Shown here piece by piece: positions 11,515-22,287 of a DNA stretch of 64,000 nt (position 1 is the first letter of the stretch; every line of letters starts with the position of its first letter). This stretch comes from Aralia elata (lineage: Eukaryota; Streptophyta; Magnoliopsida; Apiales; Araliaceae), in assembly GCA_034770075.1 (NCBI GenBank), contig CM068384.1:98394433-98458432 (forward strand). The letters are read 5' to 3'. The position numbers and the translations under genes are program-made. The notes under the pieces were generated by a model. That model was not told the origin of the DNA and did not search any database. It saw only the letters and a program-made list of their open reading frames with translations.

Positions 11515-11603
11515 AAGTTATTGGGAAAAAGGGTTGCTTTCAAGTGTCAGGTTTCTGTTGTAATGTTTAGTCCCATTGAAATACTACAATTTATAAATTT
11601 ATA
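11212..11603. other. Flank upstream of the SKIP25 pseudogene
   Basis: Would be the promoter side of the minus-strand SKIP25 copy. It contains an uninterrupted T run at about 11491-11514. No other gene is supportable. Confidence 0.5.
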
Positions 11604-11826
11604 CTCTCTCTCACTTAATATAAATCGTTTTAGAGTTGTACATAAGTATTAAAAAACAAAAGAGTATTATTTATTGAAAAAAATAGTAAAAAAATTAAAG
11701 TTATGTTTAATACTTGTTATAATATTAGAAACTAAACATTTAATACTTATTTGAATTTCTCAAACGACATATATTAAGAGACAAAAATACTTCTCTAAAA
11801 CGACTTATATTAACGGACGGAGAGAG
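11604..11826. mobile_element. Stowaway-like (Tc1/mariner) MITE
   Basis: Left end CTCTCTCTCACTTAATATAA and right end (complement) CTCTCTCCGTCCGTTAATAT form inverted repeats of about 35 bp that include TCGTTTTAGAG. The element is flanked by TA on both sides (11602-11603, 11827-11828). The length (223 bp), TA target and CTC(C)CTCCGTCC-type end are those of Stowaway MITEs. No coding capacity. Confidence 0.75.
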
Positions 11827-12541
11827 TATCTCATAATACTGGATAGTATATGCATATTGATATTCCCTAATTCAATTTTTTAAGAATTGAAAATATCTTT
11901 AGTAATAAAATTGTGTTTAAGCTTTTGTGTGTGTATATATATTTCGTCGAAAGAGATTCATTTGCTATTTTTTTTTTAAATTAATAAAAGAGTATTTTTT
12001 TTAATATAAGATTTCTGTAGGGCGCTTTTTGTCATAAAAAATCTATAATGATAAATTTTAATGTTTAAAATTCAATGCTAAAAACAAATTCAATGAAAAT
12101 AATATCATATGTTTTAATACAAACTTTAATCTTCAAGAAAATATTTAAGCTCTGCGTGAGCCATCTAATAAAAGAGGATGTTCAACTGTGTTTTTTTGCA
12201 AGTTGTATTTTATGAATGCATGTTTCGATATTTTCTTTTATAATTTCTACAATTATATGTACATGAATTACAAATTTGTTAATATAACAAAGTTCTAAGA
12301 AACAGGGGGGGAGCATGCGCTTGCCAAGACATGGCTATTTTCATGAATTTTGTTTAGGTGGGATCCAAGGCTAGGCTAGGTTATATTTGTGAGTTTGTTT
12401 GGAGGGAAAGGAATGGATAGGAAGAGAAAAAAAAAGTCAATTTTTTTAAACATAGATTTTTTTTTCTTCCGGTATCATGAAAATTTAAAAATTCGGTAGA
12501 ATAATCGCAAATAATCCCAAAAAACTTGGACAAAGACTTGA
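11827..12541. other. AT-rich intergenic DNA
   Basis: Mostly A/T runs. No coding region, RNA gene or paired termini were recognised. Confidence 0.5.
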
Positions 12542-12960
12542 GGGTTTTTGAGATCGCTTATAAGCATAATCAGTTTAAAGAAGCAATAAGTGTTTAGTAA
12601 GCTGATTTTAAAACTGTTTATAATCACTTTTTATGAAAATAATTTGAATTTTCAATTTCGAACTTCTAATTATTTGTCAAATCTAATAATTAGGTTTGAC
12701 CAAGTATATTACTAATCTATCACTATTTATTTTGATAATTCCAACCATTATCCATATTTACTTTTCAAAATATTCCTTTTTAGTAATTTACACTTGAAAT
12801 AAATAAGTGATTAACAAAAAAATTTTATACCAAACATTTTTCACTTATTACTAATTTAAGTGTTTTTTATTTACCAAACACAATCTATTTTTTTAAAACT
12901 CATTATAATCAAAAACACTAATCAAAATCAGTAAAATATTTTTTAAGCAATCTCAAACAC
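12542..12960. mobile_element. Possible MITE with GTTTGAGATTGCTTA-type ends
   Basis: Left end GGGTTTTTGAGATCGCTTA pairs with the complement of the right end, GTGTTTGAGATTGCTTAAA. Internal text (AAGCAATAAGTGTTTAGTAA against TTAAGTGTTTTTTATTTACC) suggests a partly palindromic body. The target duplication is unclear. PIF/Harbinger would be a guess. Confidence 0.42.
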
Positions 12961-13460
12961 AATACTTAACTTCCACAAAATAGTAAAATGCTGGAAAAGT
13001 AAAAAAAAAAACACTAAACGAGGAAACGGCTAAGGATAATGTTATTGATAAAAGATTAATATTTTTAATTAGATGAAATGGAAAAAATTTTAAATACCAA
13101 TACAAGAAGCAAAAAATGGTGTCTAGGCCAATTAATTTATCCAAAAGACCAGCCTGAATTGCCCTAAAATCTGAAAAAAGTTCGACAACAAGCTAAAGCT
13201 TCTAAAACTCAACTAATTAATTAATTAATTTCCATGGTGTCATTACAATTTTTGAAGAAGAAAACGTAACGTATGCGAGAGGGTAGTTATGTAAATTAAA
13301 CTTTAGATTGGACTTTAGTACGCAGTGGTTGTGCATGAGCATGTGGATAGAAGACAGAGCAGAATAAATGTGAAAAGCTGTGGGTGAGAGAGAAGGCGAG
13401 AGTTGTGTGTGGTGGACGAATATTGTAATTTGTAGCCTCCCGCCTCTCTATCGTTTCCCC

Positions 13461-13692
13461 GGATCCGGATCCGGATCCTCTATGAGATTTCTATGTGAGG
13501 ATGTTGGAAGGATTTTGATGTGGGGTTGACAACGCATTAAAAAAAAATTCAATGGCTCACAACTCTTTTACTTGTCTGTGTATCAAAACAACGTCGTTCT
13601 GATAGGATTTTTTTTTACAAGTTGACAGAAAAATAGAAGCCACCAAACGCCGTTTACTTCGTTTGTTTGCTTCGTTTTTCTGTTTTCTTCTC
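13461..13692 (+). repeat. Left TIR of the Mutator-like element
   Basis: Starts with three overlapping GGATCC units. It pairs over its whole length with 14397-14626, with scattered mismatches and small indels. Confidence 0.8.
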
Positions 13693-14396
13693 CTTTCCTT
13701 GCTTGCTTTGTTTCTTGTTCTTTTCAGAGCACGCTAAGGTTTAGGATTAGCCAAATTTTAATTGTTTTTTTTCCCTTTATTCAAATTTTTCCCAAATTGT
13801 TTACCCCAATTTTTTCTTCTTTAATTTTTTTCAATTGGCTTAAAGAATCACAATGGTAACACAATTTTTTTAATAGGATAAAAATTTTCCGTTGAATTTA
13901 TTTTTTTGAAGAGCAAAAAATAGTATTATTAGCTTTTTACAAAGATACAAAGATTAATAACACTATCGATTCCAAAGCACCAATTTTTTTTTTCCAGTTT
14001 CCATTGCATTCCTTCATTGTCTTCCTCACCCATTTCAATATCATTTTGTACATCATTCATCCTCGATCAAATCAATTGTGCAATCTGTAAAAAGCACATT
14101 AAAAAATTGTTCAGAAATGTAGCTACTCTTAAATTAAACAATAGGTAGAGCATTACCTGTTATATACTATTAAAAGTATCAAAAAAACACACCGATTATA
14201 ATATTATTGAACCACACATGCACACAATCAAGTGATATTTGTAAAAATGCAAAACCCTAACATTTATTCAATAACTTAACAAAAAATAATTTGAGATGGT
14301 TAGATTGATCTCTTACCTCGTCACTGTTGGCAATAGTTTGAAGAGAAAAAAGGGTTTCTTTCTTTGCTATCAATGGAACTTGGGACTAAAGCCTCT

Positions 14397-14626
14397 GAGA
14401 AGAAAACAGAAAAACGAAGCAAACAAACGAACTAAACGATGTTTGGTGACTTCCAATTTTCTATCAACTTGTAAAAAAAATTTCCTATCAAAACGACGTC
14501 GTTTTGATACACAGACAAGAAAAGGAGTTGTGAGTCATTGGATCTCCTTTTTAATGTGTTGTCAACCCCACAACAAAACCCTCACAAGATCCTCACAGAG
14601 AAATCCTCGTAGAGGATCCAGATCCC
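14397..14626 (-). repeat. Right TIR of the Mutator-like element
   Basis: Inverted partner of 13461-13692. The outer tip on plus reads AGAGGATCCAGATCCC, with one fewer GGATCC-like unit than the left tip. Confidence 0.8.
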
Positions 14627-15953
14627 TTTTCCCCTCCCCCTCCCTCCTCTTTTAAAAAAAAAGATGTCATATTTTTCGATATATTAATATATACTAAAAC
14701 ATGTTTATGTGATTATTTACTCTACATTAAATCATAAAATACTAAAGTATACTAGTTATATCAGTACATATACTATGAAAACTCTAGTTTTAACAACTAA
14801 ATAAATATAATAAAAGTATTTTTTTAGAAGAGAGAGAGAGAGACGGGGAATAATGTAAATTATTTTACGTTTACGGTCACATTTAAGAAAAAGGAGGATG
14901 TAGAAGGAAATCATATTCTAAGTACAATTTTTTTATACTATATTTTAGATAATGTACACTTTTTTAATATACAACTATGTATTATTACCTTTGTGCTAAA
15001 ATTAAATATATTATACAATAATATAATATTTCAATAAAATTAAATTTACATAAGTGGGTATTTTGGGTAATTAAGTCTAATAATTAATAAATTATAGAAA
15101 TATTTGATAATATAAAAATTCATTTTGTGAAAAGAGAACAACATTAATAAACCCATATTTATACAATAATATAATAAATATAATAATTAAATTTACATAA
15201 GTGGGTATTTATACCCAAAATCATTTGCCTCTTCTTTCCAGTAGGCATTCATCTTCCAATTTCGCCCGCAGAGCCGATATGACCTCTCCATTTCAAGCCA
15301 ACCTTCCGATCGGATCTTCTCCCATCTCGGTAAGACTTACGGCAAAAAGATTCCCCAATTCGCTTGCATTTGCTCTTCAGTCTTCTCTTCCGTATATACA
15401 TACATACACGTAAAACATATATATATATATATAGAGCTCTTCAAATGCGGACAACCCGCATGCGGGTGAGAAAAAGGTTCTTACGTGACCATTAAAAATA
15501 AGTTTTTATGTGGTCATTAAAAAAAAATACCCATCAGTTTAACTTTTTAATTTGCCTAGCATGCTTCACTGTCATTCACTCTCTTTAGAAAAAACATTGT
15601 CTCCATGTGCATACATTGTCTTCTGTTGACCACATTTTCATCTGATCCCTCCTTACTATTCTCCATGGAATTGGTGATGTAGATAGTCTGGGTTCAGGAG
15701 CTTGCATTTTATCCTTCTCTCTACGACCTCTCTCCACAATTTCAAGGTATGATTCATTTTCACTATAATTATTGTTAATGATTAAATTTATGTTGTTAAT
15801 GATTACATTTAAAGGGTTTTAAAAAATACTTTCAGCCTTTTGTTGTGAAAAATAGTACTTATATTTACAGTAATTTTGGCATTTAGGATTAAACATGTTG
15901 AATTTTTTTGAGGACTTTATAATTACTTTTGTATTTTTTGTCAGTTTGTTAAA
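14627..15953. other. Intergenic DNA upstream of the first FAR1-like pseudogene
   Basis: AT-rich. A direct repeat of about 50 bp (TATACAATAATATAAT to AAGTGGGTATTT) occurs at 15011-15064 and 15158-15211. An (AT)n tract lies at about 15417-15433. A short open stretch (15280-15330) ends at a donor-like GTAAGA, but no partner exon was found. The last 250 bp may be the 5' leader of the FAR1-like gene, with a 5'UTR intron ending TTTTTTGTCAG at 15943. Confidence 0.4.
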
Positions 15954-17870
15954 ATGGATATTGTAGACTTTGAAGTACAAAGTGAAGATAATTTAGACTA
16001 TGATGTAGAGGGAAGTGGGGGGAATAAAGAGCTTGAAACACATAGAAGGGAAAATATTGTTTACAATCATCATGTAGCACTTGAAAGCCTAGGATAGGTC
16101 AAGAATTTCAAACACTAGATGATGTTAAAATTTTTTATAATGCATATGCGAAAGAAGCTGGGTTTAGTGTTCGAAATTGGTCCCAAAAAAAAGGGTGGAG
16201 AAAGTGATGAAATTATACGTAAGAAATATGTTTGTTCGAAACAAGAAAATAGTTCAATAATACCAAACATTGAAACAACAAGACGATGAGGGTCAATAAG
16301 AGAGTGTTGTAATGCAAAACTTTGTGTTGTGAAGTCAAAATCGGGCGCATATGTGGTGAGTGCATTTGTGGAAGGCCATAGTCACCCGTTGTCAACCCCC
16401 CGAAGAACTCATCTTTTGAGATCTTATTGCAATGTTTCGAGTGCCCAAAAATATTTGTCTCAACAACTTAGCATGGTAAATATACCGCCTCATCAACAAT
16501 TCAATTTTTTTGGAGTCCAAGCAGGGGGAGGGTTGAAAATATTGGTTGTACACAACAAGATTTATATAACTATGAAAGAGACGAGCGTAATAAAATGAAG
16601 GGACATGATGGGGAAATGTTGTATGAATATTTAAAATTGGAACAAGGAAATAATCCTTCATTCACTTTCAAAATTGAGGTTGATGGTGAACAAATGATTA
16701 CTCATTGTTTTTGGGCAGATGCAACATCTAGACGAGATTACAAGTTTTATGGTGATGTAGTAGTCTTTGATACTACATACAATACCAATCGATACAGATT
16801 GATATTTGAACCACTAATGGGATTAAATCATGGTCAGACTATTATCTTTGCTTGTGCATTTTTTAGTGATGAGACTATACATTCTTTTGTATGACTATTC
16901 AACTAATTTTTAGAAGTTATGCCCGATAATGCCCCAAAAATGATTATTACTGATCAAGACTCAACAATGACAAATGCAATTTCTCAAACTCTTCCAAGTA
17001 CTTTTCATAGGCATTGTAGTTGGCACATATTAACAAAATTTTCTGAGAAGATAGATTAATTGAAATATAGTGCTTACTATAAGGAATTTTCTAATTGTAT
17101 ATGAAAATCGGAGACGGCGGAAGAATTTGACTCAATCTGGATGGACCTTATTGAGAAGAGTGGGTTGAGTGACAACAAATGGTTAAAGTCAATGTACGAT
17201 ATTCATTCAAGGTGGGTGTCTGCATATGTGAACCACGTTTTTTCTGCAGACATGTTGAGTAGTCAACGAGCGGAAAGTTCCCATTCATTCTTTAAGAAAT
17301 TTGTTTCTAAAAAAAATTCATTAGTGGATTTTATGGTTCAGTTTAATAAGGGACTAGTACGCCAACGTCATGAAGTATTGATTGCTGATAACAAAGACAT
17401 GACTGAGAAGCCTAAATTAAATATTTTTCATGATATTTTGGTGCAAATGGTTGATATTTACACACATGAAATGTTCTACAAATTCCAAAATGAGTTATTG
17501 GAGAGTTTCAATTATAAATTTAAGCTTGTGGGTGACTCAAACAGTCATTGTGTGTATAAGACTCAAAGAAAAGGTGGTGAGAATTCTAGAGGTAGAAAAA
17601 TTATTTATGAAAAGGGTTTGGATTTTTCTTCATGCACATACAAAAAATTTGAAAGCTCAGGAATTCCACGCAGACACATTTTAGCATATTTACACAAATA
17701 TCACGATTTTAAAAAATTGCCAAATGAATACATTTTGATAAGATGGACAAAATTAACAAAATCTGAGATAGTCATAGATGATGGTGGCATGGAGATAGTT
17801 GATGACAAATCATATCTCTTGGAGTGGAGTAGATTGATTCAGTGTTGTTTGGATGTAGTTGATAAAGCCC
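15954..17870 (+). pseudogene. FAR1/FHY3-related sequence (FRS), broken and truncated
   Basis: FAR1-family proteins are transcription factors derived from Mutator transposases. Visible in order: start MDIVDFEVQSEDNLDYD; FAR1 DNA-binding domain (GQEFQTLDDVKIFYNAYAKE, ending EGHSHPL); linker YNYERDERNKMKGHDGEM; MULE-type core (CFWADATSRRDYKFYGDVV, FDTTYNTN, MIITDQDSTM, HRHCSWHIL); WVSAYVNHVFSADMLSSQRA; and a diverged SWIM region ending RRHILAYLHKY. There are several frame changes. Stops include two TGA at tryptophan positions (SFV*LF, CI*KSETAEEFD) and TAA at FN*FLEV. Homology ends at CLDVVDKAL (about 17865), where an opposite-strand gypsy element starts, so the C-terminus is lost. An old unadapted MULE transposase is less likely given the FAR1-type N-terminus. 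Confidence 0.85.
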
Positions 17871-19530
17871 TCTCAATTCCATTGGTTCCAGTGATGGCAT
17901 GAAGGGATACTCCACATTCATCTTCTACTTGTAATTTCTCTGCCCCCTCTTCTTGAACTATCACTGCCATCTCTGATATTGACTCTTCTACTGGCTGACA
18001 TGGTTCTCCTTCCTCTTCTGTAATCATGATGTAAATCTGCTTATTCTTGCACTTGTGCCCTAGGGTGTAGACTTCATCACAGTGGTAACACAACCCTTTG
18101 TCCCTCCTGGCAGCCATTTCAGTCACAGTGAGTCTCTTAACAGGATAAGATTTATGTTGTCCACTCCCTTTGTTGGTACTTTGATGATCCTTGACTGCAG
18201 GGATTGACAACTTATGTGAGCCGGTGGAACCGCTATACACAGCCCTGGATGTATGATGTTGCCTTTTGTCCAGAGATTCTAAGTGCACCTCTAACCCTCT
18301 TGCTTGATTAATAGCATCCCTGAGTGTAGAGGGTCGGTTTATATAGAGAGCAGTGGCTATTTCTTCCTTTAGTCCACTCAAAAAACTTTCAATGAAATAA
18401 TCTTCACTGCAATGTCTATTTTGAGCCAACATATAAGTCTTCAGCTCTTCAAAACTTCTAATGTAATCATCTACCTTTCCCTTCTGAGTAAGTTTATTGA
18501 ATTGCCCAATTAAATTCTCATGTCCCCTTGCGGCAAATCTTTTACAAATTTGGCTGACAAAATCTTCCCAAAGTAAGCAGGTATGTTCATCCTGGAAGGA
18601 CTGGTACCACACATCTGCTTCTCCTTCAAGGTATAAAGCTGCATATAACACCTTGGATCTGGAATCCAGTAATGGATTCAACTGGAAGAACTTATCACAT
18701 TTTTTAATCCATCCCCTGGGATCCTTACCTTCAAACCTGGGAAAATCCATCTTGGGCATGGACAAAGTCAGAATGGGGGACTGTGGTCTCACAGGGTTCC
18801 CTTCTACAGTTGGGGACCATGGATAAGCAGTGGTATTGATTGGAGGAGGGCTATAGTTAATGAATGAGCTGGTGGGGAGAGGGTGAGTGGGCATACTCAT
18901 TCCTATTGAATTAATTCCAGGAAGTGAAGAAGTTGTCCCCAATGTATGATTCATATCAGTATATGGAAACCATGGATAAGAAGTAACACTATGATAAGGA
19001 ACTCTGTGATTGATTAAAGGAGTGGAGTTTAAGCTTACGGGTCGAGCATAAGGTTCGGTGAATGAAGAGTTAAGGGAAACAGAGCTATGTGGAATCCCAA
19101 ATGTTGTAGTATGTGAAGAAACAGGTATATATGGCTTATTGATGTTTTGATGAGTTGTATTCATGACCTGAATGGAGCAAAGGGGTGAAGGAGGGGGGTA
19201 ATTCTGAGCAGGAGATAATGGAGGTATAGGAATTTGATTACTAATATTGTATGCAGGAAGGGTACTAACAAGAGTTGAGCTTACTTCCTTGGATCTGGTT
19301 TTTTCTAAAGTGGTACTATGAACTGCTTCGAGCACCTCTGAGATCCTTTTGAACAATTCATCATTAGAGGTTTGGAGCCTCTGATTGAGGTTTGAAATCT
19401 GCTCCTCTACTGAACCAAACTGCTCTTTAGTCTGCTCGAAGTTCCTCTCTACCTGATCCATTCTGCTTTCAATGGTTTTCAGATCCTTCTCATGCTTGTG
19501 TAAACTAATTTTTGCGGTGGAATCAGCCAT
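17839..19530 (-). CDS. Gypsy gag polyprotein, long open frame
   Basis: The ATG at 19530-19528 (MADSTAKISLHKHEKDLK) follows the PBS and LTR in the right order. It has an N-terminal coiled coil (ERNFEQTKEQFGSVEEQ), a Pro/Ser/Thr-rich middle, a gag core (MPKMDFPRFEGKDPRGWIKK, LEGEADVWYQSFQ, FAARGHENLIGQFNKL, FLSGLKEEIATAL), and a chromoviral-type zinc knuckle LCYHCDEVYTLGHKC. It ends at the start of the protease region (SLHAITGTNG). The frame is uninterrupted for about 560 codons, unlike the decayed neighbours, so this insertion is fairly young. The last dozen codons (ERALSTTSKQH) probably read into the FAR1-like pseudogene on the opposite strand. Protease, RT and integrase are absent. Confidence 0.8.
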   Translation of the reverse strand: MADSTAKISLHKHEKDLKTIESRMDQVERNFEQTKEQFGSVEEQISNLNQRLQTSNDELFKRISEVLEAVHSTTLEKTRSKEVSSTLVSTLPAYNISNQIPIPPLSPAQNYPPPSPLCSIQVMNTTHQNINKPYIPVSSHTTTFGIPHSSVSLNSSFTEPYARPVSLNSTPLINHRVPYHSVTSYPWFPYTDMNHTLGTTSSLPGINSIGMSMPTHPLPTSSFINYSPPPINTTAYPWSPTVEGNPVRPQSPILTLSMPKMDFPRFEGKDPRGWIKKCDKFFQLNPLLDSRSKVLYAALYLEGEADVWYQSFQDEHTCLLWEDFVSQICKRFAARGHENLIGQFNKLTQKGKVDDYIRSFEELKTYMLAQNRHCSEDYFIESFLSGLKEEIATALYINRPSTLRDAINQARGLEVHLESLDKRQHHTSRAVYSGSTGSHKLSIPAVKDHQSTNKGSGQHKSYPVKRLTVTEMAARRDKGLCYHCDEVYTLGHKCKNKQIYIMITEEEGEPCQPVEESISEMAVIVQEEGAEKLQVEDECGVSLHAITGTNGIERALSTTSKQH

Positions 19531-19544
19531 GATTTTCGGCCCAG

Positions 19545-19560
19545 GGTTGCTCTGATACCA
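19545..19560 (-). promoter_or_regulatory. Primer binding site, initiator-Met tRNA type
   Basis: Minus strand TGGTATCAGAGCAACC, three bases from the LTR end CCTGACA. It sets the orientation and the LTR inner border. Confidence 0.85.
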
Positions 19561-19563
19561 ATT

Positions 19564-19944
19564 TGTCAGGAATTCAAAGGAATTGCAAAAGAAAATTAAA
19601 TGTGCAGAAGAAAGGAAACTTGCAGGAAACGAAATTAACAAACAGAAAATGGATATTCATTCAATCGATGCCCCATACACCTGAGACTCAACAATTATAA
19701 ACCTGCAATCTAACCATTCTGTTGAGGCTAATTAACCGACCCACTAGCAGACTGACATGTGGACTATTATCAGCGAGCAAAATGCCGCAGCAAAACAATT
19801 TAACAACTCGATGCTAAACGACTGTGTTTAACTAAAAGACTCAATACACCAAACGACCGCGTTCCACTAAATGGCTCAACATACTAGACGACATCGTTCC
19901 ATATGTCCAGACTAAATTACTTCTTCTGCTCTTCAACCCTGACA
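19564..19944 (-). repeat. 5' LTR of the truncated gypsy element
   Basis: Bounded by short inverted repeats TGTCAGG and CCTGACA with canonical TG and CA. The length is 381 bp, placed directly before the PBS. A second copy does not occur in the window. Confidence 0.7.
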
Positions 19945-21325
19945 TTAATAAAGACATCGTTATTACTATATATAGAACTTTTTTTTCTTTCAAATGGAGT
20001 AATTGGTAATTGCGAACTTTACTAATGTATACACGCAGGTGTAAATCTTGTGGAGATGACAAGATGATTGGAGATGCTTAGTAGAATTTCAAGGCGCTGC
20101 TACTCCACAACCATCTGTTGTTTATTCCTTTTAAGAGAAAAAGGATGGTTGTGTTTATTAACATCATCGTGCATGTGCAAGTCATTTACATGATATAAAC
20201 TAATAAACGATCGATAATTCATGTTTCTTTTGGTATTCTGTTTCAGGTTCCGTGGATGGTGTTCCTGTTTTCCTTGCAAAACCACATGCAAACTTATATG
20301 AATTTGTTTTGTGAATCTGTAAGCATATATTAGAGATTATCTCCTTGAGAGGATTGGAATTATACTCTGAAAGATTTTATTTTCTTCATATTGTGATTTA
20401 CATTCTGTTGATTTCTTGATTGTTTGATTATGCTTTGTCATCTACTGCAGGCACCCTTATACAATGTTCTTCTCTTCTTTTTTTTTTCTCCCTTAAATGG
20501 CACCCTTATGATTTTATATATATTATTAATTAGAGATTGGGTCGTAGTTGATTACCTTGTTTGATTATTGAGCTCTGGAATGCCTCTAATAGGTCTTGGT
20601 CAGGGGTAGCTTGGATAACAAGGCTAATTTAACTTCTTTTATTTTGTTGATATAAATATTACTTACATAATAATGACTACTCTAACTAATTAATTCAGCC
20701 TGTAGTTTAGAGTGTTCAAATTATATATTTAATGATTGTTTATGGGAAACTTCGGTGAAGGGAAGTTAAACGTAAGCGAGGTTTCGAAGAAAAGAAAACG
20801 AAGCTCAGACAGCATAAGATCAGCAGAAGTTAAAGCAAAAACATTTTCTAATGTATCCTAGATACATGTCTATATTCTTGTAGTTATGTTTCTATTTTCT
20901 TGTTATTTTACAAAATGTTCACAAGGTTTTGCTTTGTACTACCTTTATATTCAATGTCTTCAAGCGGACTTTTTGATCATAATTTAGTTTAAGCATAAAA
21001 ATAGTTCTACAGGATTTTCCTTTTTATATTTCATCATTGTCGCCACAATTACTTGATTCCTTCAATCAAGCCATATGGTCCCCCTGGACACCTATTTAAG
21101 GACTTGGGTGGATTCTTCACATCCCAAAAGGATAAAAGGATAAAAGGATAAAAGGGAAAAAAGGAAAACATTAACGACTATTTCTGCTTAAAAGATAAGT
21201 CAAAACAGCTCATTCTTATTCCCCTAAAATTATGTTTGGAATTCCATGTGAACCTTTAGCAATATAAACGTAAAAAGAAGTTTGGTAGCTTTTGCATAAT
21301 ACAAGGATAGAAAAAATAACAATAA
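19945..21325. other. Intergenic DNA with weak exon-like pieces
   Basis: Two short open pieces follow acceptor-like sites: after 20039 (reading RCKSCGDDKMIGDA) and after about 20248 (reading SVDGVPVFLAKPHANLYEFV, then stop). They are not enough to name a gene. A short tandem (AAAAGGAT units, about 21125-21155) and a T run near 20478 are present. Otherwise nothing is supportable. Confidence 0.35.
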
Positions 21326-21530
21326 TGCTACGTTTGGATTGGTGGAATAGGAGGGAGAATGGAATAACTCATTCCTATGGAATAAAAAAAATTGTGTTTG
21401 GTTGCGAGTGGAATGAAAAAAATTGTGTTTGGTTCCTTGAGGGAAGGGGAGCATATGGAATAACTCATTCCAACTAGAATGGAATGAATCATTCCACTCT
21501 TCATTCCATTCCTTCAATCCAAACGTAGCA
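21326..21530. mobile_element. MITE with TAA target duplication (PIF/Harbinger-like)
   Basis: Perfect terminal inverted repeats TGCTACGTTTGGATTG, and the complement ending ACGTAGCA, flanked by TAA on both sides (21323-21325, 21531-21533). The body repeats GGAATAACTCATTCC and TTGTGTTTGGTT motifs in both orientations. The 3-bp TAA duplication and small size fit Tourist-like MITEs. The TIR sequence itself is not one I can assign to a named family. Confidence 0.75.
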
Positions 21531-21533
21531 TAA

Positions 21534-22287
21534 GAGTAAACATTAGTGTCCTACATATGCAAATCTTTTATAGAAAGTTTTTCAGGTTAAACATGTGCAA
21601 TGAAATTTTAAAAATTTTAATTTCTGAGTGGAATATTTTAGCATCTTTAATAGAAAAAAAGGTAAAGAATCTACAAAAAGTTTAATGTCAATACAATAAT
21701 TCTAAACGGATATATTTTTGGACAGAAATTTGAACAGTGGTCCCCAACTCTTAGTTTTCTATTTTATTTTAGGAGGGACAGTGGTCCCAAATTTACTACT
21801 TTATTACCAAATTAGTGAAAGCTTCTTTAGACCTTGCCTCTTTAATCACTTTATTCCCAAAACACTTTACTCATTGACGGTCATTTCCTCCTCCTTCCAT
21901 ACCAACGATCTCCATAGCAGTGATCTTCATACCAACGATTTCGGATACTAGCGATTTCGGATATCAACTCAGGTAACATTTTTTCTCTCTTTTAGGAATC
22001 TAGGTTTAAACGAAAAAAAGAAGTAGAAGAAGCGAAATCTAGGTTTAAACCTAGATCTAGATGACTAAATCAGTGTATAAAGTTTGCAATTTATATATAG
22101 AACTTAATTTCTCTAAAAGTTACACACACGCATGTTTGAATTAATTGATTAGTTGTTCTGGATTAATTGTTCTGTTTTTTTAAACCCCTAATTTTGGATT
22201 AATTTCTCTGTTTTTTTCTTCTTTAAAATAGGTACATTTTTTCTTGGGTTAAAACTGGTGTTGTTTTGTTGTTAATCTTGTGCACAA
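21534..22287. other. Upstream region of the second FAR1-like pseudogene
   Basis: Probably promoter and 5' leader. A non-coding stretch with repeated ACCAACGAT/GCGATTTCGGAT (21899-21965) ends at a donor-like AGGTAACATT. An acceptor-like AAATAG occurs near 22231, before the ATG at 22288. This suggests a 5'UTR intron, common in FAR1-family genes. Confidence 0.4.

Larger units (their letters stand above)
13461..14626. mobile_element. Mutator-like non-autonomous element with about 230-bp TIRs
   Basis: Bases 13461-13692 and 14397-14626 are long inverted repeats sharing GGATCCTCTA at the tip, TGTGGGGTTGACAAC, ACAACGTCGTT-like text, and TTCGTTTGTTTGCTTCGT at the inner edge. Flanks GTTTCCCC (left) and TTTTCCCC (right) look like a target duplication of 8-9 bp with one mismatch. 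Long TIRs, 1.17 kb length and duplication size fit MULEs. The internal 700 bp shows no transposase or recognised captured gene. Confidence 0.75.
17863..19944 (-). mobile_element. Truncated Ty3/gypsy element (5' LTR, PBS, gag only)
   Basis: Minus-strand order: 5' LTR 19944-19564, PBS 19560-19545, gag 19530 to about 17870, then an abrupt junction with a plus-strand FAR1-family pseudogene. Pol and the 3' LTR are missing. The right flank after the LTR is TTAAT, with no partner on the left because that end is truncated. A deletion or rearrangement after insertion, rather than a clean insertion, explains this. Confidence 0.75.

Noticed and set aside
14296..14655. Open frame of 119 codons
   Set aside because: Lies mostly in the right TIR of the Mutator-like element. 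The translation is low-complexity and without similarity to transposase.
15280..15330. Possible first exon (MTSPFQANLPIGSSPIS then GTAAGA)
   Set aside because: Looks like a transit-peptide exon, but no matching downstream exon could be found or named.
20040..20313. Two exon-like pieces after acceptor-like sites
   Set aside because: Too short, stops in all continuing frames, no recognised family.
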